From a virus, in IMG/VR virus record IMGVR_UViG_3300042934_001340, positions 1 through 45,472 of that record: a stretch of DNA of 45,472 nt; one strand, written 5' to 3'. Positions 1 through 7,722 of this stretch are shown here, in pieces. A model generated the notes under the pieces. The model saw only the letters and a program-made list of their open reading frames with translations. It had not been told where the DNA came from and searched no databases. Made by a program: the position numbers and the translations under genes. The number at the start of each line of letters is the position of its first letter. The stretch's first letter is position 1.

Positions 1-1464
1 ATGGCATTAACTACAATATTAAAAGAAAATAGAGAATTTAAAGAACTTATAAATAGCTCAATGCCCTCGAAGAAATCTTTTACAACAAATACAGGAAGAC
101 CACCTTTTTCAAGCAAAAATCCAATTATCGTTCCATATTCTCTTGATAATTCATATCAAGCCAGCTTGGTGGGGACTGCTTCTGACTATATGTTTCGTTT
201 TATAATAGCGAAAACCGTAAGTAGTAACAAAGAAGATGTCATTAAAGATCTTGTTGCAGAAAAAGGCCTACAACGATTAACAACAAGACTATATAAGAAA
301 TTTAACCTTGGAAAAGACGATGAAACAAACGATAAAATAAAAAGCGGATTAGAAAAAAGAAATGCTTATTTTGATAAATGTAAGGATACTATAAAAAGGT
401 ATATTAATGGTGATGAACAACTTTTTTATTTTCTTATTACAACTAGTATATGGTTTGCACAACTTGATGCCGTTTTTCGAAACAAATTGGATGATAGTAT
501 CAAGATTGCCTTTATGAAAGAAAAGGAGCCATTAGTAGAGAAAGAAGTAATGCTACTTTGTGAGGTCTTTATAGAAACCTTTATTAATAGCAATATTGTA
601 ACATCAGACAGTGACGTAGTTTTCAATCCCACATTTGGTGAGTGGAGCAAAAAAGTCGGTGGAGCTGATGCGGATATTTTTATTGATGGTACCCTCTATG
701 ATTTTAAATGTACTAAGGATGTATCTTTGCAATGGGATTATTGCGCACAAATTTTTTCTTACTATATTTTGGGATTACTGGATAAGCAGAACGGGTGTAT
801 CGGAAGTCTCGCAGAACGAGAAATTAAAAATATATCATTATATTATTCGAGATTTGGCTTAATCAATACATGTTATTTAGCCACAAGTGACGCAAAATAT
901 GATGCAGATTTTCTGAAAAGTACTAAGGATATAATTGAACAGGAGTATAATGAATTAGAAGCCTTCAACAATGCAGCAATTTCTCTGAATGGTTTTAAAC
1001 CATCATTCCCGGAGTTTACTAATGATTATATTGATAAAGAAAAGTATGGAGCCCTTACAGTTGAGGACTATTTGTCCCGCGCTTTTCCTTCTTATGAAGA
1101 GTGTGGCATACCTACTATATTGCAAAAACCAATATTTTGGTCTGGATGTAATATTCCGGATATTGTAAATAAGGAAAAGCTTTTTTATATAATTCGATTC
1201 AAAGCTTGCTTTTATATTAAGGAGGGTTACGAACCTTTTGTATATAATAGAGTTAGCTTTTTATACCCAATTGATAAGGCTCTAGCTTCTTCTGAAGTAT
1301 ATGATTGTAAGACGGGAAAATGCTATGATAAATATGTAAACTCAGACGGAAGTGTGGTTAAATCTCGTCCTATATTAACATTAACTAAAGAAGACTATCT
1401 TCTATTTCTGAAGTATTATAAAACAAGTGATCTAGAAATTATGGATGGTTGCTACTTTAAATGA
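1..1464 (+). CDS. RecB/Cas4-like PD-(D/E)XK nuclease-fold protein
   Basis: 487 residues. Around residues 56-70 the stretch GTASDYMFRFIIA resembles the helix that precedes the catalytic core in RecB/Cas4-like nucleases. The core itself is visible: E189/E192 on a helix, GGADAD at 220-225, the strand YDFK at 233-236 (D234, K236), and a QxxxY motif at Q250-Y254. These are the metal- and DNA-binding positions of the RecB-type PD-(D/E)XK fold, so DNA cleavage is the inferred activity. The rest matches nothing I can name. The ATG is the first base of the window, so its ribosome binding site and any upstream partner are not visible and the true start could lie outside. A small reading frame overlaps its stop by four bases. 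It lies in a mobile/defence neighbourhood, which suggests a defence or element-maintenance role, but this is inference. Confidence 0.75.
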   Translation: MALTTILKENREFKELINSSMPSKKSFTTNTGRPPFSSKNPIIVPYSLDNSYQASLVGTASDYMFRFIIAKTVSSNKEDVIKDLVAEKGLQRLTTRLYKKFNLGKDDETNDKIKSGLEKRNAYFDKCKDTIKRYINGDEQLFYFLITTSIWFAQLDAVFRNKLDDSIKIAFMKEKEPLVEKEVMLLCEVFIETFINSNIVTSDSDVVFNPTFGEWSKKVGGADADIFIDGTLYDFKCTKDVSLQWDYCAQIFSYYILGLLDKQNGCIGSLAEREIKNISLYYSRFGLINTCYLATSDAKYDADFLKSTKDIIEQEYNELEAFNNAAISLNGFKPSFPEFTNDYIDKEKYGALTVEDYLSRAFPSYEECGIPTILQKPIFWSGCNIPDIVNKEKLFYIIRFKACFYIKEGYEPFVYNRVSFLYPIDKALASSEVYDCKTGKCYDKYVNSDGSVVKSRPILTLTKEDYLLFLKYYKTSDLEIMDGCYFK

Positions 1465-1676
1465 AATTGAGCATAATTTTTTTGTTGAAAGATATGAGGT
1501 ATAATTATGCCATTGCCTATGATTTTGTATATAACATTGACAAGGTTACTTCAGAGTCATTTAACCAAAATCCTATTTCAGTTCAAAAAATTCCAGAGAT
1601 TGGTTCTCGAGTTACTAATCATATAAATATCGGGATTGATATTTGCGGCAATATAATAACGGCTTTTGATTTGTAG
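1461..1676 (+). CDS. small hypothetical protein, doubtful
   Basis: 71 residues, starting at an ATGA overlap with the stop of the nuclease-like gene, an arrangement typical of translational coupling. The product has no recognisable motif, signal or membrane segment. The second half (VQKIPEIGSRVTNHINIGID) looks protein-like rather than random, so it could be a genuine small partner or the tail of a decayed gene. There is no independent ribosome binding site. I keep it only because of the coupled start. Confidence 0.35.
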   Translation: MKLSIIFLLKDMRYNYAIAYDFVYNIDKVTSESFNQNPISVQKIPEIGSRVTNHINIGIDICGNIITAFDL

Positions 1677-1844
1677 ATTGTTCAGCATCATCGATACAGA
1701 TATATTGCATTCAAAAAGAATAAAGTGTGTGTAAGAATGGTTTTTGATGAGTTTTTTTATGCTGAAGTAATATGGTGGTTGTATTCGATAAAATAATGAT
1801 TTTGGCGATGAATTATTATTAATAAGTAATGGAGGTAACATGGG

Positions 1845-4529
1845 ATGGACGACACTGTGGAAAAACTGAAAAAAGATGGTCTTTTTCTGAGACAGATACC
1901 GAAAAAGGATCAGACAATAAAAATGTGTAAAGCGGCTATCAGTCAAAATCCCAAGGCACTGAAATATGCATCCAGAAAATGTATTGATGTAGATATTTGT
2001 TTAGCTGCAGTTCAAAAGGATGGAAATGTATTTCGATATGTTCCAGAACAGTTTATTACCATAGAAATGTGTTTGTTGGCTGTTCAGGCAAACGCAGATT
2101 TACTTAACAATGTCCCTACTGAATGGAGAACCAAGGAAATCTGTTTGCTTGCAATAACAAAGAAAGCAGAGACTTTGTCATATGTTCCCATTGAGAAAAG
2201 ATATGAGATATTTAATGAAGAATCTCCTGCGGAACTTTTAGAGAGTATAATTGAATTTAGCATAAATGGGTTAATCTATATGCCGAATTGCAGAAATGGA
2301 ATTGATATATGTTTAGCGTGTATTAAGAAAGACTTCTCTGCCTCTATGTATTTACCTGAAAGTATAAAAAAGAATAGAGAGATTTTGGAGTTTCAGAAAT
2401 TACAAGGGAAAATCAGAATCCTTTACAAACAGTACAATTCGGAAACGAATTTATTCGTGGCAAATGTAAAAGTGTTTTATAATGGAAGACCATCTATTTT
2501 TGATGAAAGCAAATTAATAGGTGATTCATATTCAGTCATGATTGAATTCCAGAACTTTGATGAGTTTTACAGCTTCTTGGATGGCAATCTATATGATGCA
2601 GAATTACGGACATATAAATTTGAAGGCTTCGACCTAAAACAATACAACATTGAAGGAGCGGTGATTCATCAAGATGTTCTGGTAAAACAAGGGCTGTTTG
2701 ACGGTAGCTATTTCGAAGGACTGAAAAAACGCATAGAGTGCATGGATTTAACTGAGATGGAGAAAAATGAAATCTGTCTTTTGACAGGATTCAATTATCC
2801 AAAACCAGTTGATGAGGATGGACATGAACAGTTTGATTACAGCCAAGTACCGTTTTTCTATGTAAGCGACATTCATCTGTGCCATAGGGTTTTACATAAG
2901 TTTAAACTGAGAGCAACAAAGGAAGAAATAAGAGGATATGTTAAATTCCTGGCACGAAAAATGTTGGAATCGGTAGGAACAGTTCCTTATTATAGCTATC
3001 TTCTAATTGCTGGAGATACTTCTTCTGAATTTGAGATGGCAAAAATATTCTATGAGGAGTTGGTACGTTTTTGGGAACCTCAAAGAATTATTGTAATCCA
3101 TGGCAATCATGAACTTTGGGATCCATGGGATGAAATGGAAAACAATATTCAGGTATATCGTGATTATTTCAAAGAGTTGGGGATAACATTTTTGCAAAAT
3201 GATTTTCTTTTGGTGAATCACTACCATCAGCATTTTATACTTAACGAAGAGAAAATCCTCAAACTGAGCGAAGAACAAATAAGGGGGCTAGCACAGGAGT
3301 GTTCAATTGCAGTACTTGGAGGCATTGGATTTAGTGGATTAAATGAAAAATATAATGCTGTGAATATGCGTTATGGAAAATCTTTTGAGGAATCAGAATC
3401 TGCGGAAGTGGCTCTGCTAAGAGATATTTCTGAAGCTCGTAGATTTAATAACATATATCGGAAACTATTACAGACTCTTCCACAGAACAAGGTTATAGTA
3501 ATTACACATATGCAGAAATGGGACTGGAATGCAGATCCACATAATCCGAACTGGATTTACGTAAACGGACATAACCATCGTAATTACTTTGATATCAGCG
3601 ATAACAAGGTTATATATGCAGATAATCAAATTGGTTATAAAACAGAAAAAATAGGACTGAAATACTTTTATATCGATAATGAATATGACATTTTTGCATA
3701 TTTAGAAGAAGGCATTCATGAGATAACAAAGAGTCAGTACACAGATTTCAATAAGGGTAAACTGGTGCAGATGTCATTTGGAAGAGAAGATGGACAGATT
3801 TACATGGTAAAGAAGAACGGAAAGTATATGTTCTTTCTTTATTGTTTATATTCCAATCGGTCAAAAAATAAATGTCTTTACCTTTTGAATGGAGGTAGAC
3901 CGAGCAAATTGCTACAGAATAGCCTAGAGGATTTACAATATTATTATGCTACTCTTGATACCTATACGGATAATGTTCACCAACTGTTAGACCGATACAC
4001 AGGTGGGCAGAAGAAAATTTCAGAGTTCGTTAAAGGACTTGGAGGATCCGGAAAGATTCATGGGAGCATAATAGATGTGGAAAAACCGAGTAATTTTGAA
4101 GCATATTCTTATTGCCACTTGTTTGTCAATCCGATAGATGGAAAGGTTACACCTTATTTTGCATATGACGTGAAATCCAGAATTGTTTATAAAGATTTCA
4201 AGGCGTTACTGGAATCACAGGAGTCTTGTAAATTGTTGCAGGATAATTACACAAGACATGAAAATGGACAAAATTTAAATATGCCTGCCCTACAGTACTC
4301 TAACCAGTTGGAGGAATGGGGGGATGAAAGTTCCTTGTATGATGAAGGAGGCTATCTGTATAAGATATCTAGAATAATAAAAAGTCTACAGTATTTAACT
4401 GATAAAAACATTATTCGCATATGGAATCTGGATCTACTAAATTATGATTTTGTTAGTCATATTAAGAAAGCATGCAGAATTGAAGACATGATTGAGGATA
4501 CACTCATTCTTGATATTGACGGTGAGTAG
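1845..4529 (+). CDS. DUF4116-repeat metallophosphoesterase
   Basis: 894 residues. The first about 180 residues contain repeated units of the DUF4116 type, with the recurring pattern ICLAAVQK...YVP (for example near residues 44-64, 68-88 and 92-112). The middle holds a calcineurin-like phosphoesterase core with its metal ligands in order: SDIH (D342, H344), GD (D391), GNHE (420-423), a TH motif in VIVITHMQ, and GHNH (575-578). Such enzymes hydrolyse phosphoesters with two metal ions; the substrate here is unknown. About 250 residues after the core have no recognisable domain. GGAGG at 1831-1835 is spaced 9 nt from the ATG at 1845, which rules out the out-of-frame ATG at 1840. No signal peptide or membrane segment is visible, so it is probably cytoplasmic. 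A defence role is possible but unproven. Confidence 0.8.
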   Translation: MDDTVEKLKKDGLFLRQIPKKDQTIKMCKAAISQNPKALKYASRKCIDVDICLAAVQKDGNVFRYVPEQFITIEMCLLAVQANADLLNNVPTEWRTKEICLLAITKKAETLSYVPIEKRYEIFNEESPAELLESIIEFSINGLIYMPNCRNGIDICLACIKKDFSASMYLPESIKKNREILEFQKLQGKIRILYKQYNSETNLFVANVKVFYNGRPSIFDESKLIGDSYSVMIEFQNFDEFYSFLDGNLYDAELRTYKFEGFDLKQYNIEGAVIHQDVLVKQGLFDGSYFEGLKKRIECMDLTEMEKNEICLLTGFNYPKPVDEDGHEQFDYSQVPFFYVSDIHLCHRVLHKFKLRATKEEIRGYVKFLARKMLESVGTVPYYSYLLIAGDTSSEFEMAKIFYEELVRFWEPQRIIVIHGNHELWDPWDEMENNIQVYRDYFKELGITFLQNDFLLVNHYHQHFILNEEKILKLSEEQIRGLAQECSIAVLGGIGFSGLNEKYNAVNMRYGKSFEESESAEVALLRDISEARRFNNIYRKLLQTLPQNKVIVITHMQKWDWNADPHNPNWIYVNGHNHRNYFDISDNKVIYADNQIGYKTEKIGLKYFYIDNEYDIFAYLEEGIHEITKSQYTDFNKGKLVQMSFGREDGQIYMVKKNGKYMFFLYCLYSNRSKNKCLYLLNGGRPSKLLQNSLEDLQYYYATLDTYTDNVHQLLDRYTGGQKKISEFVKGLGGSGKIHGSIIDVEKPSNFEAYSYCHLFVNPIDGKVTPYFAYDVKSRIVYKDFKALLESQESCKLLQDNYTRHENGQNLNMPALQYSNQLEEWGDESSLYDEGGYLYKISRIIKSLQYLTDKNIIRIWNLDLLNYDFVSHIKKACRIEDMIEDTLILDIDGE

Positions 4530-4564
4530 AAGGTCGATATATTTCCTCGTACCGTCATTTCCTA

Positions 4565-4590
4565 AAAATCACCGAAAACCGGTGGCTATG
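4565..4590 (-). terminator. possible terminator, minus strand
   Basis: Read on the minus strand, a CACCG/CGGTG stem (4580-4584 with 4570-4574) with a five-base loop is followed by ATTTTT. It is short. With the stronger hairpin at 4716-4747 it would end the leftward recombinase operon. Confidence 0.35.
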
Positions 4591-4715
4591 TTTCGTTGGA
4601 AAGATAACGGGTATTTTTGTATAGTTGTGGAGACAGGATGGATGTAGAGGGGGAACAGAACAACCTTGAAGCAAAAGAATCATTTGCATGGCAAAATAAA
4701 TACCAAAATAAACAT

Positions 4716-4747
4716 GAAACCCTGCATTTTTAATACAGCAGGGTTTC
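4716..4747. terminator. 10-bp perfect stem-loop after DUF6551 gene
   Basis: GAAACCCTGC (4716-4725) pairs perfectly with GCAGGGTTTC (4738-4747) across a 12-base A+T-rich loop. It begins 7 bases after the stop of the leftward operon. The following minus-strand bases are only moderately T-rich, so efficiency is uncertain. It sits between two convergent genes and may act in both directions. Confidence 0.55.
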
Positions 4748-4754
4748 GTATATA

Positions 4755-5639
4755 TTATTTGTCGCAAGAATTTAATATATCAAGTTGGCCCTCAGCGATT
4801 GAATTTATATTGCTGTCGGATTCATCCTCTTGTTCTTCAGATGCAATAGATTTTGTTTTGAGTGCATATAATGTTTCCCATTTTAATGGATTATGGGATT
4901 TTTTATTGTAAGCAAGAAGAAGAGCCTCTGCAAAACCGAGTGATCCCGCTTTTCGTTCTTTGGCGGTTCTGCTGATTTCTTTTACCGATATTCGGCCAAC
5001 TTTTTCTTTGAATACATCATCCTTCAGAGAATCACCGTAGGTTTCAAGTAGAATTACTAAGCCATTTAGCATATTTCCGCTAAAAGATTGTGGGGTACCT
5101 TCCCAAGTTCCGATACAAAGGCGCAGAACACGATCTAGTGTATGAAAACCGTATTTGTCATATATCTTTTCTAAGGAATAAACAGCACAAATGCCACCGG
5201 GTCTGGAGCTTTGAGTAAGGAATAAACCATAAGATTCAACTAAATCTTTTATAATCAGTTGTTTATCATTGCCGGCTTCAATATTAGCCATAAAGATTTC
5301 ATAAGGCAAGAGCGGTTTAACATACTTCATCTGGTTAGCAAAGATATCTGCTTCATGCGAATATTCCAAGTCATCGTATATCATACACCATACTGGTGTT
5401 TCGCGAGAACCGGATACCAATGCAATGATTTCTATGGTATGCTGGCCGTTAAAAACGTAATTGATTCCATTGCGGCGACTGACTTTTACTGGATTGACCT
5501 GATACGGATCAAAGTTGTCAGCGGCCCTTTGTACATGATTAATTGACAGGTTTCGTTGGTATTCTTGGTTGGATACAAGGTTCTTTATTGGTATCTGTTC
5601 AAAATGTACATTCGGTACATACTTAAGTAATTCGTCCAT
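4755..5639 (-). CDS. ParB-fold DUF6551-type protein
   Basis: 294 residues, last gene of the leftward operon. The N-terminal half has a ParB/Srx-like nuclease-fold layout: IPIKNLVSNQEYQRNLS, then a strand and VFNGQHTIEII (near residues 62-72), matching the GQHR-type nucleotide-binding motif of ParB-like proteins. The rest is a helical region without a recognised motif and an acidic C-terminal tail. I assign it to the DUF6551 group from memory of its overall layout. Its ATG shares one base with the stop of the upstream ParB-like gene (TAATG), so the two are probably translationally coupled and their products may act together. DNA binding or CTP binding is a family expectation, not something shown here. 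Confidence 0.7.
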   Translation of the reverse strand: MDELLKYVPNVHFEQIPIKNLVSNQEYQRNLSINHVQRAADNFDPYQVNPVKVSRRNGINYVFNGQHTIEIIALVSGSRETPVWCMIYDDLEYSHEADIFANQMKYVKPLLPYEIFMANIEAGNDKQLIIKDLVESYGLFLTQSSRPGGICAVYSLEKIYDKYGFHTLDRVLRLCIGTWEGTPQSFSGNMLNGLVILLETYGDSLKDDVFKEKVGRISVKEISRTAKERKAGSLGFAEALLLAYNKKSHNPLKWETLYALKTKSIASEEQEDESDSNINSIAEGQLDILNSCDK

Positions 5640-6595
5640 TATTTTTCCTCCTCAAGGGCATTTAGCATACTTTCAATCGTATTTTTAAGGTCGACTAACT
5701 GGTTTTGTAATTTGTTTCGTGCACCATCGGATACATGCCTGAGATTAGCAGATAATCGGGTACGTTTTATGGAGCTAACCCAGGATGGAATAGTAAGCAT
5801 AAGGCTAGAAATATCAGCATCCGGGTCATACTTTGGCATCTGCTTGATTTGAATGTCCGTATGAGCTGATGGTTTGATTGGTGGGGAAGGTAGTCTTTTC
5901 CATTGCAGTTCATGGCGCATTTCTGAGTAGCTGATATGTTCTATTTGTTCACTGGAAAGATAACTGTTCAAATTTTTGATATTCTCCTTTGGAAGTCGTG
6001 ATAGTTCTATAAGATTTTCATGCGATATTTTTAATTTACCGGAGAGTATTTTTCTTGCAATATCAGTATCTTTTTCAGAAATTATATCAATTGTTCTTGC
6101 GTAGACACCATATTTATAAATTGTGTTTTGTGAGATGTTATACTCTTTTCCGAGCTGAAGGGCTGTTGTGTTGCTGTTGTTTTCGTCGTTCAACAACATG
6201 GTAGAAAACTCTTTTTCTGAATAAGGATTACTGCCAATGGTGGGGTATTTTGCACCGATTGTTTTTTCAGCATCATATCGTTTTCCAATTAAATATTTTT
6301 TTGTTTCATCAGATATGTTTTTCGTACATAATTGATTGGAACATATCCATGCTATTACATCTTCCCGTTTATTGAAGTCCATTGCTAATACTTCAAATGA
6401 AATATTACAGTGATGACATATTTCGTATCGATTGTGTCCGTCAATTATTATTTCATTCCATATTACTATGGCTTCGCGACAGCCTCCATTTATTAGATTT
6501 TGTTTTAGCTCCTCATACTCATTATGAGAAAGCGGTGGAATTAGGTTCTTGAATTCCTCATCTATTTTAAGGTTATGAATACGATAGTCGTTCAT
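5639..6595 (-). CDS. ParB N-terminal domain protein
   Basis: 318 residues from the ATG at 6595, chosen because AGAGGA precedes it at good spacing; a TTG at 6613 would add six residues but has no proper site. The N-terminus carries a ParB-like fold: FKNLIPPLSHNEYEELKQNL, then IIIDGHNRYEICH, the equivalent of the GxHR nucleotide-binding motif. A central helix-turn-helix-like region (ALQLGKEYNISQNTIYKYG) could bind DNA. The C-terminal 50 residues look helical. It lies 10 bases after the preceding small gene and overlaps the next ParB-fold gene by one base. No ParA is present, so plasmid-type partition is unlikely; a regulatory or recombination-accessory role is inferred. Confidence 0.8.
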   Translation of the reverse strand: MNDYRIHNLKIDEEFKNLIPPLSHNEYEELKQNLINGGCREAIVIWNEIIIDGHNRYEICHHCNISFEVLAMDFNKREDVIAWICSNQLCTKNISDETKKYLIGKRYDAEKTIGAKYPTIGSNPYSEKEFSTMLLNDENNSNTTALQLGKEYNISQNTIYKYGVYARTIDIISEKDTDIARKILSGKLKISHENLIELSRLPKENIKNLNSYLSSEQIEHISYSEMRHELQWKRLPSPPIKPSAHTDIQIKQMPKYDPDADISSLMLTIPSWVSSIKRTRLSANLRHVSDGARNKLQNQLVDLKNTIESMLNALEEEK

Positions 6596-6605
6596 ACTTT
6601 TTCCT

Positions 6606-6992
6606 CTATTCAATATTATCTTGTGTTTCGTTCATTAAAACAAAGTCATTCATTGAAAACTGTGCAATCCCTTCTTTCTGAATTAAATCACCATAAATTC
6701 GGTATGCCTTTTTATTCTGCCATCCGCAATTTACATTTCGTAAAGTTCGAAGAAGGTCACTACTATAAATTTCACAACAATTTTTAGTTGATAGCATTTG
6801 AGGTTTAATATGATGGGCCAAATGATCTTCACGAATACTACGTCTTAAAGCAATGATTCGAGCAGAAGGATTTACAAGTAATTGGATATATTCGGGATCT
6901 CCCAACATATGTAGTGTTGATTTGTGAATTCTTATACGATTTTTCTTAAGATCGATAGATAGAATCGGTTGTAAGGAAGGTTGATTAATCAT
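6606..6992 (-). CDS. recombinase-associated small protein, short paralogue
   Basis: 128 residues. It appears to be a shortened copy of the domain found in the next upstream protein and in the C-terminus of the recombinase. It has the strand-rich segment IQLLVNPSARIIALRRS (compare VQILVNPDEKKLAVRPC and IEMLVHPTKLLFAVRPC) followed by CGWQNKKAYRIYGDLI (compare MGWNPNYRYKLLGKLI and FGWNPTCKYRVIGVL). No catalytic residues stand out. It overlaps the upstream gene by eight bases and is followed after 10 bases by the ParB-like gene. Function is unknown; conservation beside the recombinase suggests an accessory role in recombination or its control. Confidence 0.65.
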   Translation of the reverse strand: MINQPSLQPILSIDLKKNRIRIHKSTLHMLGDPEYIQLLVNPSARIIALRRSIREDHLAHHIKPQMLSTKNCCEIYSSDLLRTLRNVNCGWQNKKAYRIYGDLIQKEGIAQFSMNDFVLMNETQDNIE

Positions 6993-7722
6993 TTTGTTTT
7001 ACCTCACTTTCCGTTACTTCAATATCAGAAGAGGAAAAATTCCTCCTGTTTTCCTGGATACCAAAGACTGCATAACCGTCAAAAATATTTACCTGAATGG
7101 ATTTTTGATGTTCCTCCACAGGTAAACCGAACTGATTCTTCCATTCAGCAGGGTATGCGGGAGTACGTGACATTTTTGGCTTTTCCCCCTCTTTGGCCGT
7201 ACTCATATATATTTCAGGTGTTGTAAGATCAAAAATAAAAAGAAGTTCATTATCAGAACTTATTAGTTTTCCCAATAACTTATATCTATAATTGGGGTTC
7301 CAACCCATGAGTGAGATAACCTTTGCAAAAAACATTCTACACGTAATCTGCTTTGGAGAACGTTTCTTTTCACTGGCAGAACACCAACGAAAGGAATCCT
7401 TTTCATCTTCTGAGCAAGGTCTGACAGCCAATTTTTTTTCATCAGGATTTACAAGAATTTGTACGAAATCAACATCAGGCAGCTTTTTTATACAAGCGGT
7501 ATTTAAGGAGACCTTGCAGTTACTTAAAGTGAAGGATGGTTCATATGTATGTGCAAAAAACTCTCCACGAACGACCTGATAACCATCATAACTAAAAGCA
7601 TCCTCTTCAATTATTTCAATCTCCCTTGAGGTTGTTTTCTGTTTTGGGTTGTAGGTATTATTCATAATTTCATTACTTGTGTTCTGAATAATATTATCAT
7701 TCAACATGGTTATTTCGTTCAT
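6985..7722 (-). CDS. recombinase-associated protein sharing the recombinase C-terminal domain
   Basis: 245 residues. From about residue 44 onward it aligns over most of its length with the recombinase C-terminal domain: FSYDGYQVVRGEFF, VQILVNPDEKKLAVRPC, FRWCSASE, LMGWNPNYRYKLLGKL, a strand plus EIY, then AYPAEWKNQFG near residue 195. The start is secure: AGGAGG lies six bases before the ATG at 7722, inside the end of the recombinase gene (26-base overlap). No enzyme motif is visible. A DNA- or protein-binding accessory module is inferred. Confidence 0.7.
   Translation of the reverse strand: MNEITMLNDNIIQNTSNEIMNNTYNPKQKTTSREIEIIEEDAFSYDGYQVVRGEFFAHTYEPSFTLSNCKVSLNTACIKKLPDVDFVQILVNPDEKKLAVRPCSEDEKDSFRWCSASEKKRSPKQITCRMFFAKVISLMGWNPNYRYKLLGKLISSDNELLFIFDLTTPEIYMSTAKEGEKPKMSRTPAYPAEWKNQFGLPVEEHQKSIQVNIFDGYAVFGIQENRRNFSSSDIEVTESEVKQND

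Noticed and set aside
4755-6595. Plasmid partition system
   Set aside because: Two ParB-fold proteins are present, but there is no ParA ATPase and no centromere-like repeat array.
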